This document shows, in pieces, positions 16,919-25,083 of a stretch of DNA of 64,000 nucleotides. Position 1 is the first letter of the stretch. Every line of letters begins with the position of its first letter. A model generated the notes under the pieces. The model was not told the origin of the DNA. It saw only the letters and a list, made by a program, of their open reading frames with translations, and searched no databases. The position numbers and the translations under genes were made by a program. This DNA comes from Candidatus Poribacteria bacterium. Lineage in GTDB: Bacteria > Poribacteria > WGA-4E > WGA-3G. The stretch spans positions 62,001-126,000 of the forward strand of contig JAJEET010000019.1 in assembly GCA_022820835.1 (NCBI GenBank), given 5' to 3'.

Positions 16919-19900
16919 TTAATCTATCCCTTCTATGGTTGGATTGACGTTTGCATTGAACGCCTCTACATCCGAGTTTCTCATGATGTCACCGGCATTG
17001 ATCCGTATGCTTCCTGTGGCCTTTTCGGTCAGAGTTTTGAAAGGATCTTGGCATCGGTGTAACTGTGGTTCAGCATCACAATGATAGACGACATAGAGCC
17101 AGTAGCGGTCGCCGTGATTGGCAGCTTGCCGCCATTCGTTTGCTGTCAACTCGACACTCGTAATTCCTGTACGTCCTTTGACTTCAATATAACGCACCTC
17201 GCCGTTTGGGTATCTGGATTGTAAGTCGAACCCTTTTTTGAGGCTTGGATTAGAGACATCTTTGACTTCAGCACCTCGATCATGCTCATATTTCATAGCG
17301 GTTTTGATTGCGATAGCCTCGGCATCTCGTAGGGTTTTTGTTGGAATTTCCTCAGTTGGAGGCTCGGTGACAAAGGCACGAGTGTAGACAGTTACGGGAC
17401 CTAATTGGATACCTTCGATTTCTCTAATGAGATTTGCTTCTGCTTCCGCGCGTTTTTTAGGAAGTGCTTTAATCTCCTGATCACAGTTATTCAATTTTGT
17501 TTGCGCTGCCGGTATACCTTTGGCGACATCTTTTTTGAAATTGAGACGCTGTTTAAGAAGTTCACCTTCTCTCAACCTGAATGAAACCTTGATCTGTTCC
17601 CTTTTCTCATCCATTTCAGATTGAAGCCTATCGCGGATGTGAGAAAGTTTTGGATTTCCGAAGTTTTCACGGACGAAATTTTCAATAGGTTGCGTTTCGT
17701 CAGCGCGGTTAATCCATTCTGCGGACAAAGTTTTAGGTATACTGTGTTGTGCTGTTCGTGGTATTAGGGTCAACAAAAGATGCGCGGGTGTTTTTTCACA
17801 TCGTCCATCCGTAAAACGTTTGATTCCGATAAGTATTTCGTCAAGGACATGAGGTTTGCCATCCGTTTGTCGTATCACAGGCATTCTTGCCAAATAGAAC
17901 AGATACGGCTCATCTGCTTGCGGATCGAAATAGACGGCTCCACGCTCGCCTTCGGTGTTGAATTTTTCCAAAAAGCGAGAACGGATTGCGTCAAAAATCG
18001 GTTCGCCGGGGTGGAGAAAAATCGCCTCCGGTTTCTCTGATCCAGTAGGCAAAGCGAGTTCACGTGAGAACGTTAACCGATCGCGCAGCTGAGACGGATA
18101 TTCATCAAGTGCATTTCGCACAGACGTAGGACAATGGGATAACTTAAAAATCGCCTCAATATCGCCGTTAATCCGATAGCCGAGCAGGGGTGCTGCATCT
18201 TCAAAGAAACTGCGGACATAAGCGGGTAGCATGCGAAGCGTTTCAGCGGATTCGCGTTGTTCCCGAACATTGCTGAGTAATCGTTTGACCTCGCTACTGG
18301 TGACCGATTTCTGTTGTTCTTTGAGTTGCTTTTGTATATTTTCCAGGGTAAATTGTGTGTTAATCTTCTGGATTGAGGCATCGGTTTGATTTTCCGTAAT
18401 GGCTTTTCTGATAAGCTCCTTCAAAGAAATTTGACTGAACTGTTGGCCAATAACATCAAATACCTTATCGTCATCCAATTCTTCGCGCATCTTTTGCATT
18501 TTCTCCAGCAGCACTTTTAATACACGTCCTTCGCGTGTGTCTTCAGCAACGAGATTTAGCAAAACTACCGTGTGTGTCTGCTTATACCGATGGATTCGTC
18601 CCATCCGTTGTTCGAGTCGAGCAGGATTCCACGGAACGTCGTAATTAACCATGAGCCAACAGAATTGAAGGTTGATACCTTCCCCTGCTGCATCGGTTGC
18701 GACGAGATATTGTGCGCCGTTTGGGTCGCGAAAAAATTCTACCTGTTCCTCGCGTTCACTATACTTCATACCGCCGTGGATTTGGGCGACTTTTCCAGTA
18801 AAACCCAACGCCTCTAAACGTTCAATGATAAAGTGCATCGTGTCGCGATGTTCGGTGAAGATCAGAACCTTTATATTTGGATACTCCGTTAGTGCCTCCC
18901 AGAGTTTCTCAAATTTGCTTTCAGATTTCAGGTTGTAAACTTTTCTTGCCAACTCAACCAAGTTTTCAACATGATCGACTTCAACTTCAAGCTCAACAAT
19001 CGAACGCGCAGCAGTCGCGCGCTCAAGATCCTCATCAACCTGTTCAGCCTCTTCCTTTCCATCAATAACTTCTTCTTCATCACCGGTCTTTTCTTCTCTG
19101 ATGTCAATGTCTTTAAGTTTTGCTTGTTCGTTTTCTAATTGCTCTGGTGACAATCTGCCATTTTTGAGATTACGAAGCGTGATTTGAAGTTTTTCTGCAC
19201 GCCTGATAAGGCTCTGCAGCAGTGCGAAAGTTGAACTGGCAAGCCGTCTTTGTAGAATCATCATCGCCATTTTTGCTGCGCTTCGGTTGTATTGACCCGC
19301 GAGATCGAAATACCTCTCACAGTACGCCGTGACGGCATCGTACAAAGATTGCTCACTTACCTCTCCTTGTTTAAGCGGATAGGCGATGGTCTGACTTCGC
19401 CGCGGCGGATAGATCGGTTTTCCATCAAAGGTAACCATCTCCTCCTTCATACGCCGGAGTAGGTGTTTAGGCTTCTCTTTGTCCGTTAGCCGGGTAAAGG
19501 CGTTTTGTGCGGCGAGATGCTCAGGTAAAAGCAATCGCCATAGAAAATAGTAAGCGTCATCTTTTCCCATGTGCGGTGTTGCCGTGAGGAGCAACAGGTT
19601 TCTCTGTTGATCAGCGATCCGCTCAGCAAGCTCATACCGTTTTGATTTGTATATTGTTCCATCGGACTCGTATCGTGCAGAGAGTTTATGTGCCTCGTCA
19701 AAAACGACCAGATCGTAAGGTTGCGCTTCAAAGAGATACTCCTGCATCCGCTCTTGCCGTAAGGTATCAAGACTGATAATGGCTAAACGGTTTTCTGGAT
19801 TCGCAAACGGGTTGGTGTTTGCCGCGTCAGCACTCGACAGAATACGGAATTGGAGTCGAAAACAGACGCGTAATTCGCGCTCCCAATTGCCAATCAATCC

Positions 19901-20389
19901 CGCTGGCGGAACAATCAGTATACGCTTTACTTGCTGCCGGAGTAACAATTCTTGGATATAGAGTCCTGTCATAATTGTTTTTCCGGCACCGGCATCATCA
20001 GCCAAAAGAAATCGTAAAGGGTAATTTTTCAATAGGTGTTCATAAACGGCAATAAATTGGTGTGGCAGCGGATCAATCAACGACGTTTCAGTCGCAAAGA
20101 TTGGGTTAAACAGATAGGCGTGTTGAAGCCGATGTGCTTCAGCAACAAGTCTTACCAGATTGGCATCTGCACGAAAAGCATCGGACACAAGTTCAAAGCG
20201 GGACTGCAGTTGCTCCATAGAGCAGATAAACGGTTGATCGTCATTTTGAAAAAAGATCTGAACAAACGTACCATGCGGCTGAACCTGACGGACGACTCTT
20301 TCCTTATTTTGATATGTGTCAATCAGTGAAATACCGGGTTGAAGATCGCCGATACAGATTGTGTCTGTTTGTTGTGCTGCGGGGTCCAT
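16919..20389 (-). CDS. SNF2/DEAH-type helicase with C-terminal DUF3883
   Basis: A 1156-residue superfamily 2 helicase. Walker A DDAGAGKT (131-138), DEAH (231-234), LTATPH (motif III region) and QRMGRIHRYKQ (motif VI) are intact. An acidic insert (EEKTGDEEEVIDGKEEAEQ) separates the two RecA-like lobes. The C-terminus (GEVRYIEVKGRTG, ELTANEWRQA, DRYWLYVVY) is DUF3883, a domain with a restriction-endonuclease-like look common in defence helicases. It resembles the SNF2-type helicase (DrmD) of DISARM, but other DISARM core genes are absent. ATG at 20389 lies about 48 nt after the start point of a TTGACA-16-TAGACT promoter. It is the first gene of the helicase/ATPase/HNH/methylase transcript. Confidence 0.9.
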   Translation of the reverse strand: MDPAAQQTDTICIGDLQPGISLIDTYQNKERVVRQVQPHGTFVQIFFQNDDQPFICSMEQLQSRFELVSDAFRADANLVRLVAEAHRLQHAYLFNPIFATETSLIDPLPHQFIAVYEHLLKNYPLRFLLADDAGAGKTIMTGLYIQELLLRQQVKRILIVPPAGLIGNWERELRVCFRLQFRILSSADAANTNPFANPENRLAIISLDTLRQERMQEYLFEAQPYDLVVFDEAHKLSARYESDGTIYKSKRYELAERIADQQRNLLLLTATPHMGKDDAYYFLWRLLLPEHLAAQNAFTRLTDKEKPKHLLRRMKEEMVTFDGKPIYPPRRSQTIAYPLKQGEVSEQSLYDAVTAYCERYFDLAGQYNRSAAKMAMMILQRRLASSTFALLQSLIRRAEKLQITLRNLKNGRLSPEQLENEQAKLKDIDIREEKTGDEEEVIDGKEEAEQVDEDLERATAARSIVELEVEVDHVENLVELARKVYNLKSESKFEKLWEALTEYPNIKVLIFTEHRDTMHFIIERLEALGFTGKVAQIHGGMKYSEREEQVEFFRDPNGAQYLVATDAAGEGINLQFCWLMVNYDVPWNPARLEQRMGRIHRYKQTHTVVLLNLVAEDTREGRVLKVLLEKMQKMREELDDDKVFDVIGQQFSQISLKELIRKAITENQTDASIQKINTQFTLENIQKQLKEQQKSVTSSEVKRLLSNVREQRESAETLRMLPAYVRSFFEDAAPLLGYRINGDIEAIFKLSHCPTSVRNALDEYPSQLRDRLTFSRELALPTGSEKPEAIFLHPGEPIFDAIRSRFLEKFNTEGERGAVYFDPQADEPYLFYLARMPVIRQTDGKPHVLDEILIGIKRFTDGRCEKTPAHLLLTLIPRTAQHSIPKTLSAEWINRADETQPIENFVRENFGNPKLSHIRDRLQSEMDEKREQIKVSFRLREGELLKQRLNFKKDVAKGIPAAQTKLNNCDQEIKALPKKRAEAEANLIREIEGIQLGPVTVYTRAFVTEPPTEEIPTKTLRDAEAIAIKTAMKYEHDRGAEVKDVSNPSLKKGFDLQSRYPNGEVRYIEVKGRTGITSVELTANEWRQAANHGDRYWLYVVYHCDAEPQLHRCQDPFKTLTEKATGSIRINAGDIMRNSDVEAFNANVNPTIEGID

Positions 20390-20443
20390 TTCTACCGTCT
20401 GAAAATGCCTTGTGTCTTAGATTAGAAAAGCATAGTGGCATAT

Positions 20444-20471
20444 AGTCTACTACGTTTCACAATTTTGTCAA
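20444..20471 (-). promoter_or_regulatory. Promoter for the helicase-methylase defence operon
   Basis: On the minus strand a consensus TTGACA (20471-20466) is followed by 16 nt and TAGACT (20449-20444). It sits between the MntA-like gene and the helicase, so the helicase block need not depend on mntA transcription. Confidence 0.6.
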
Positions 20472-20521
20472 ATAAAATCTTGAGGAAAAATCGCGACAAG
20501 GAGATCGCTCCTGCAAGTTTA

Positions 20522-20803
20522 TCACGTTGTTGAAAATAGAGGGATAAAGACTTGCTCTTCTCGGTGTGAACGTCTTGATACGACATCAATTTTGCACGCG
20601 AGTCTGTCCTCTAAAAATTGTTGAAGACCGATAAAATCCGTCAGATTGGCACTGTCATCAAAATCTACTAAGAGATCCAGGTCGCTGTCTGCGTGGAAAT
20701 CTGTGTGTGTGTGCGAACCGAAGATGCCTTTAATCTCGGCTCTATACTTCTGGCGAATTACGTCTTTCATCTCTACGATTGTTTTTCTTAGGTTAGCAAT
20801 CAT
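20522..20803 (-). CDS. MntA-like minimal nucleotidyltransferase (antitoxin)
   Basis: A 93-residue minimal nucleotidyltransferase. The motif FGSHTHTDFHADSDLDLLVDF contains GS (29-30) and the metal-binding pair D41 and D43. A third acidic residue is in KIDVVS. In MntA/HepT systems this enzyme adds AMP to the HEPN toxin and silences it. The partner is normally adjacent, but here the HepT-like gene lies at 11061-11411 on the same strand with four large defence genes between. Strong ribosome-binding site AAGGAG precedes the ATG at 20803. Its pairing with that HepT is inference. Confidence 0.85.
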   Translation of the reverse strand: MIANLRKTIVEMKDVIRQKYRAEIKGIFGSHTHTDFHADSDLDLLVDFDDSANLTDFIGLQQFLEDRLACKIDVVSRRSHREEQVFIPLFSTT

Positions 20804-20905
20804 GATGGAGCTCCTTAGGTAAGAACTTTGATTGAAAGATCGCGAGCGACAAGAAACACCCCAGCAAAAACACTCGCGCCTACCATGAAAGTTTATCCGG
20901 TGAAC

Positions 20906-20922
20906 GGCACACGACGTGTGCC
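20906..20922. other. Perfect hairpin at the end of the aminopeptidase gene
   Basis: GGCACAC (20906-20912) and GTGTGCC (20916-20922) form a 7-bp stem with loop GAC, touching the pepP-like stop codon. There is no T tract on either side, so it may be a weak terminator, an mRNA 3' stabiliser or a repeat remnant. Confidence 0.5.
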
Positions 20923-22235
20923 TACGAGTTTTCGCCGCGGATGAGTGCTTCTACTTCTTCAATTTCTTTGGGAACACCGCTGGTTAGGTTTTCGTTGCCA
21001 GATTCTGTGACGAGGATGTCGTCCTCTATGCGGACACCGATGCCTAAGTATTTCGGTGAAACGCCCTTGGTGCCTTCGGCGACGTAGAGTCCGGGTTCAA
21101 TGGTTATGATCATTCCGGGTTGGAAGGTCTTGTAATCGCCGTTTGCTTCGCGGACACAATTGACATCATGTACATCTAAGCCGATCATGTGCCCGATCCG
21201 GTACATGTAAAATTTCCGGTACGCGCCGTCCTCTATCAACTTTGCTATTTTCTTCTTTTTCTTTAGGAGACCGAGGCTGAGCATACCCTCTGTTAAGAGT
21301 TCAAGTGACTTTTGGTGCGGCTCGTCAATAGAAACCCCCGGGCGGATACCGTCGATAATAGCATAATGTGCATCAAGTACAATCTGATAGATTTCTCGTT
21401 GCGCCTCAGTGAAGGTGCCGTTTGCTGGGAAGGTACGGGTGACATCGCCGCAGTACCGATTGTATTCCGCGCCTGCGTCGAGTAGCACAAGGTTTCCGTC
21501 CTTGAGTTTGCAGTCGTTTGTGGTGTAGTGTAGCGTTGTGGCGTTTCCACCACTTGCGACGATTGTCGGGAACGCTGCACCACCGGCACCGTTCATACGG
21601 AACGTGGATTCGACAAGCGATTCCAATTGGTACTCGTAGAGTCCGGGTCGAACCGCCTTCATTGCTGCGACATGACCGGCGACCGTAATCTCGGTTGCCA
21701 TTCGCATGCGTTCCAACTCCGTCTCATTCTTGATTAAGCGCATCTCACTGAGAATAGGACTTGGGTCAACTAATGTGTCGATGCCTTTACCACCCCGAAC
21801 TTTTGATTTGACGGCACGTGTGAATCGGTCAAGAATTTTGGTATCGACATCCTCGTTTGAACCGAGCGTATAGTAGAGCCGTTCCGCGTCCTGTAGATAT
21901 TCCCCGATTTTCTCATCGAATTTTTCTATTGGATAGGCTTTATGTGCGCCGTAGCGTCTTTGTGCGTCTCGGATACCGACACGTTTACCGTTCCAGATTT
22001 CCGCCTGCTTGTTTTTCGGACGCACAAACAGGACATACTGGTGCTCTGGATGTTCGGGTGCGATGACACAAATCGACTCCGGTTCTTCAAACCCGGTAAG
22101 GTAGTAAAAGTTCGGATCTGGACGATAAATGTATTCGGTGTCGTGGTTCCACCGTGCGGGTGGATTACTGGCGAAGATAGCGACACCGCCAGGTCCCATT
22201 TTTTCAATAAAGGCTTCGCGAATCTGTTTGTGCAA
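20922..22235 (-). CDS. pepP: Xaa-Pro aminopeptidase (aminopeptidase P, M24B)
   Basis: A 437-residue cytoplasmic metallopeptidase that removes N-terminal residues preceding proline. The N-terminal domain has the aminopeptidase-P signature (YIYRPDPNFYYLTGFEEPES). The catalytic pita-bread domain shows the metal ligands in LLDAGAEYNRYCGDVTRTFP, HMIGLDVHD, TIEPGLYV and GVRIEDDILVT. TTG at 22235 is the start, because GAGGAGGA stands 6 nt before it and the next ATG (22199) would remove part of the N-terminal domain. The upstream deacylase gene ends 32 bp away, so both may share the promoter at 23262-23290. Confidence 0.93.
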   Translation of the reverse strand: MHKQIREAFIEKMGPGGVAIFASNPPARWNHDTEYIYRPDPNFYYLTGFEEPESICVIAPEHPEHQYVLFVRPKNKQAEIWNGKRVGIRDAQRRYGAHKAYPIEKFDEKIGEYLQDAERLYYTLGSNEDVDTKILDRFTRAVKSKVRGGKGIDTLVDPSPILSEMRLIKNETELERMRMATEITVAGHVAAMKAVRPGLYEYQLESLVESTFRMNGAGGAAFPTIVASGGNATTLHYTTNDCKLKDGNLVLLDAGAEYNRYCGDVTRTFPANGTFTEAQREIYQIVLDAHYAIIDGIRPGVSIDEPHQKSLELLTEGMLSLGLLKKKKKIAKLIEDGAYRKFYMYRIGHMIGLDVHDVNCVREANGDYKTFQPGMIITIEPGLYVAEGTKGVSPKYLGIGVRIEDDILVTESGNENLTSGVPKEIEEVEALIRGENS

Positions 22236-22267
22236 GCCGGTTCCTCCTCGTGAAACTGAAGTGAATA

Positions 22268-23254
22268 TTAGAGGTACGCAATGGGTGTACCGATTTTGCC
22301 GACGGTTCCGCCGCTGGCGACCATCGGATAGATGGGTTTTGACCAGAAAATTCCGTCAACGGGTGAAGTGATGGTTTCCCGTACAGTGCCGAAAACGTCA
22401 CAAATATCAGCAACGGGTTGTGATACCGTCAGCTGCTCATATAATTTCGCTCTATAATAGATGAACCCGCCTTCATTGCTGAGGATCGGGACAAATTTTT
22501 TGACAACGACCTGCTGTTTAGGGATCTCCGGTGCTCCAGCAATGAAATTATAATATTGTAGCACATTTAGCACGCCACGGACACCTTTTTCGATGCTTGC
22601 GGCATCCCATCCGTGTGTTCCCCCTAATTCGGGGTCGATCGTCGGAATACCGATCTCCGGTGCTGCTTGCGCGAGTTGTCCTTTCGGCCCCTTCTGATCA
22701 AGGATGTATCCGATACCGAAGACGCGTGCGAGTTCGAGACATGCGCTGTGCAGTGTATGTTTTTCGTCAACACGGACGCGAACCTCATCAATCATCGGTT
22801 GCACACCGCCTTGATGTAGGTCGATGCAGTAGTCCGCCTGCTGGACTGCCTGCTGGAAAAGGTGATAGGCGATCCGTTCGCTTGACGTACCGTCGCGTTT
22901 CCCCGGAAAACAACGATTCATTTTACGGTTGTCTACAGGACTAAATGCCTGCTTGGCGTGAAATGCGTGGAAGTTGACGATCGGCACGGCAATAATCTTA
23001 CCGTGCAACTGCTCTGGCGTGATCGTCTGGATAATTTTGTGGACAACGGCGATACCGTTGAGTTCGTCCCCGTCGCTGATCGCTTGAAGGTAAAGCGTTT
23101 TACCGGGGTGTTTCCCGTTGATTAAGACGATCGGGAGTCGGACAGCTGTTCCGTCAGGCATCGTGCCGACCTTGAGATGTCCATCCGTCCGAGTTCCGGG
23201 TTGCGCATCCACTTTTCCGACCACCAAGCCGGTATGGTGAGTATTCTTTTTCAT
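22268..23254 (-). CDS. Succinylglutamate desuccinylase/aspartoacylase-family deacylase
   Basis: A 328-residue protein of the AstE/AspA zinc carboxypeptidase-like family, which removes acyl groups from amino-acid derivatives. The expected HxxE zinc motif appears as SDGDELNG, with Asp in place of His, while the third ligand is present in CIDLHQGG. The C-terminal part (GGFIYYRAKLYEQLTVSQPV) is the usual beta domain. The start is ATG 23254 (MKKNTHHTG). A consensus promoter has its -10 box overlapping the alternative ATG at 23263, which puts the transcription start at the A of the 23254 ATG. The mRNA may therefore be leaderless. The substrate is unknown. Confidence 0.8.
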   Translation of the reverse strand: MKKNTHHTGLVVGKVDAQPGTRTDGHLKVGTMPDGTAVRLPIVLINGKHPGKTLYLQAISDGDELNGIAVVHKIIQTITPEQLHGKIIAVPIVNFHAFHAKQAFSPVDNRKMNRCFPGKRDGTSSERIAYHLFQQAVQQADYCIDLHQGGVQPMIDEVRVRVDEKHTLHSACLELARVFGIGYILDQKGPKGQLAQAAPEIGIPTIDPELGGTHGWDAASIEKGVRGVLNVLQYYNFIAGAPEIPKQQVVVKKFVPILSNEGGFIYYRAKLYEQLTVSQPVADICDVFGTVRETITSPVDGIFWSKPIYPMVASGGTVGKIGTPIAYL

Positions 23255-23261
23255 AACGGGC

Positions 23262-23290
23262 ATTGTAGCACAAATCGCGAAATATGTCAA
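23262..23290 (-). promoter_or_regulatory. Consensus promoter predicting a leaderless transcript
   Basis: On the minus strand TTGACA (23290-23285), exactly 17 nt, then TACAAT (23267-23262). The A of the ATG at 23254 is the eighth base after the -10 box, which is where transcription should begin. Confidence 0.7.
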
Positions 23291-23509
23291 ATTTCGAGAT
23301 TTGTTTTGAGTTTGCCTCGCTGTGAGAGTTTTCAGTTATCAGTTTAGAGATATCCTATGAATTGTGGTGTGATATACCACAAACTAAAAAGGTTGTGCTA
23401 CATAAGAGGGGTTTATAATCAGAAATGGTATAATACCAAAAACTTTACGGAACCGCTTAGCCTTTAAAACTTGATTCTGAGGTCATCTTCTGGTAAACTA
23501 ATATGTATC

Positions 23510-24199
23510 ATGAACACCGAACACGAGAAAAAAATTGCTGCAGAAAAAGCGACAGAAGCCGTCCAACCCGGTATGGTCGTCGGATTAGGCACAGGTTCTA
23601 CTGTCTATTACGCGCTCTTGAAACTCGGGACGATGGTGCGCAATGGACTCGACATTGTCGGCATCCCGACTTCCGAGGGTACCGAGAGAATTGCATTAGA
23701 ACAGAAGATACCGCTCACAACGCTTGCCATGCACCCTACTATCGACCTGACGATTGACGGTGCCGATGAGGTAGACGCACATCTCAATTTAATCAAAGGC
23801 GGCGGTGCTGCGCTCGTTAGAGAAAAGATTATCGCCAACGCCTCGAAGAAAATATTGATTGTCGTTGATGAAAGCAAGGTGTCACGCGTCCTTGGCACCA
23901 ATTTTCCGCTCCCTGTGGAGATTGTGCGGTTCGGGTGGGAAGCGACGCAGACTGCGGTCAATCGGATTTGTGGAAGGTCGGTTTTACGCGTCGCGTCCAC
24001 TCAGGATGGAAAGGAAAACCCACTGATTACCGACAACGGCAACTATATCCTCGACTGCCATTTTGATGGTATCCCTGCACCGACAGAGGTCGAGCTGCAG
24101 TTAAATAACATCCCGGGTGTGGTAGAGAACGGGATTTTTGTCAACCGCGCCGACAAGATCATTATCGGCACGCCTTCCGGTATCCGTTACATGGAGTAA
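23510..24199 (+). CDS. rpiA: Ribose-5-phosphate isomerase A
   Basis: A 229-residue enzyme that interconverts ribose 5-phosphate and ribulose 5-phosphate in the pentose phosphate pathway. Family motifs are clear: GLGTGSTVYYAL (phosphate loop), IPTSEGTE, LTIDGADEVD with the catalytic acid, and KGGGAALVREKII. The C-terminal GIFVNRADKIIIG is also typical. The start is ATG 23510. A TTG at 23471 lies in frame but gives no family-like residues. There is no ribosome-binding site, and a TTGATT-17-TAAACT element ends only 10 nt before the ATG, so the 5' leader may be very short. The beta-barrel gene follows 5 bp later. Confidence 0.95.
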   Translation: MNTEHEKKIAAEKATEAVQPGMVVGLGTGSTVYYALLKLGTMVRNGLDIVGIPTSEGTERIALEQKIPLTTLAMHPTIDLTIDGADEVDAHLNLIKGGGAALVREKIIANASKKILIVVDESKVSRVLGTNFPLPVEIVRFGWEATQTAVNRICGRSVLRVASTQDGKENPLITDNGNYILDCHFDGIPAPTEVELQLNNIPGVVENGIFVNRADKIIIGTPSGIRYME

Positions 24200-24204
24200 C
24201 GTCA

Positions 24205-25083
24205 ATGCTTCGACACCTTATTTCGCTCTTCCTTGTTGTTTCTGTGGCTATTGTGATTTCCAATCCCGTTCGGAGTGAAGTTCTTACGGGGAGTGGGTTG
24301 GTAGACGTTCCGACAGGTCGGGTGCTACAGCACGGTATATTCGAGGCAGGCACTTATCTGGGTTTCCAACAAGCAGCGACAGACCGATCCTCGGCAAACC
24401 TTGCGGATGCGGTTGCAGTGCGTCTCGACTTCGGGTTGTTTGACCGGCTTGAAATCGGTTTGACACATCTCTGGGACGAAGGCGAGCCAGATTCAACCGT
24501 TGCGCGAACTGCGAACTTGAAGTTACTGCTCCTGAAAGAGTCAGAAGCGGGGGTAGTTCCTGGGGTTGCAATAGGTGTAGAGAAACTCGGAAACACGATT
24601 TTTCCGTCGGATTCAGAAGCGGAGATCGGTGAAATACCCTCCGCGTTCTTTGCTGTCAGTAAAACCTTTAATCTACCGCGGGTCCATCTGTTTTCCTTGC
24701 ACGTCGGTGTCGGTACGCAGCGGTTTGCGTTTGAAGGACAGCCTATAGGTGTGTTTGCCGGTCTGAGCAAAGCGTTCCATCCCGCTTTTGTGAGAGGCGA
24801 CATCGCGATGCGTCTGGAGTTTGACGGATCGGGTGTGAATGCTGGTTTGCAGTATGTCGCTTCAAGTGGACTTCAGGTTGCGCTCGGTGCCGAGACCTTG
24901 AACAACCCGGACGAATTCCGCTACCTCGCCGCCGTTTCGTGGACAAACGAACAGATGCTCGAACAGATTGATGAAACGAAACGGTTAATCAGACGTGCGA
25001 CAGAACTTGTCGTCGAAACCAAGCGCGCGATTTCAGAGAAAAATGCGACGGATAAGGCTACTGAGAGTCCGTCATCTCAATAG
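24205..25083 (+). CDS. Predicted outer-membrane beta-barrel protein with signal peptide
   Basis: A 292-residue protein. Residues 1-24 form a signal peptide (LISLFLVVSVAIVI, cleavage near VRSEV). The body alternates polar and hydrophobic residues with many Gly and aromatic positions (RLDFGLFDRLEIGLTHLWDE; VNAGLQYVASSGLQVALGAE), which suggests a small outer-membrane barrel of YjbH type. The last 40 residues are helical and charged (EQIDETKRLIRRATELVVET). It is translated 5 bp after rpiA. Its 3' end overlaps the oppositely oriented OmpA-like gene by 26 bp. The function is unknown. Confidence 0.65.
   Translation: MLRHLISLFLVVSVAIVISNPVRSEVLTGSGLVDVPTGRVLQHGIFEAGTYLGFQQAATDRSSANLADAVAVRLDFGLFDRLEIGLTHLWDEGEPDSTVARTANLKLLLLKESEAGVVPGVAIGVEKLGNTIFPSDSEAEIGEIPSAFFAVSKTFNLPRVHLFSLHVGVGTQRFAFEGQPIGVFAGLSKAFHPAFVRGDIAMRLEFDGSGVNAGLQYVASSGLQVALGAETLNNPDEFRYLAAVSWTNEQMLEQIDETKRLIRRATELVVETKRAISEKNATDKATESPSSQ

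Noticed and set aside
20461..20521. Small hairpin AGGAG/CTCCT in the MntA-helicase gap as a terminator
   Set aside because: Only five base pairs and no T tract; it overlaps the upstream edge of the helicase promoter region.
4761..20803. Calling the island a canonical DISARM or BREX system
   Set aside because: No DrmA/DrmB/DrmC or PglZ/BrxL-type gene is visible; only the helicase is DISARM-like.
23414..23434. TATAAT boxes upstream of rpiA (23414 and 23429)
   Set aside because: Neither has a -35-like hexamer at 16-18 nt, and the second lies in a short palindrome.
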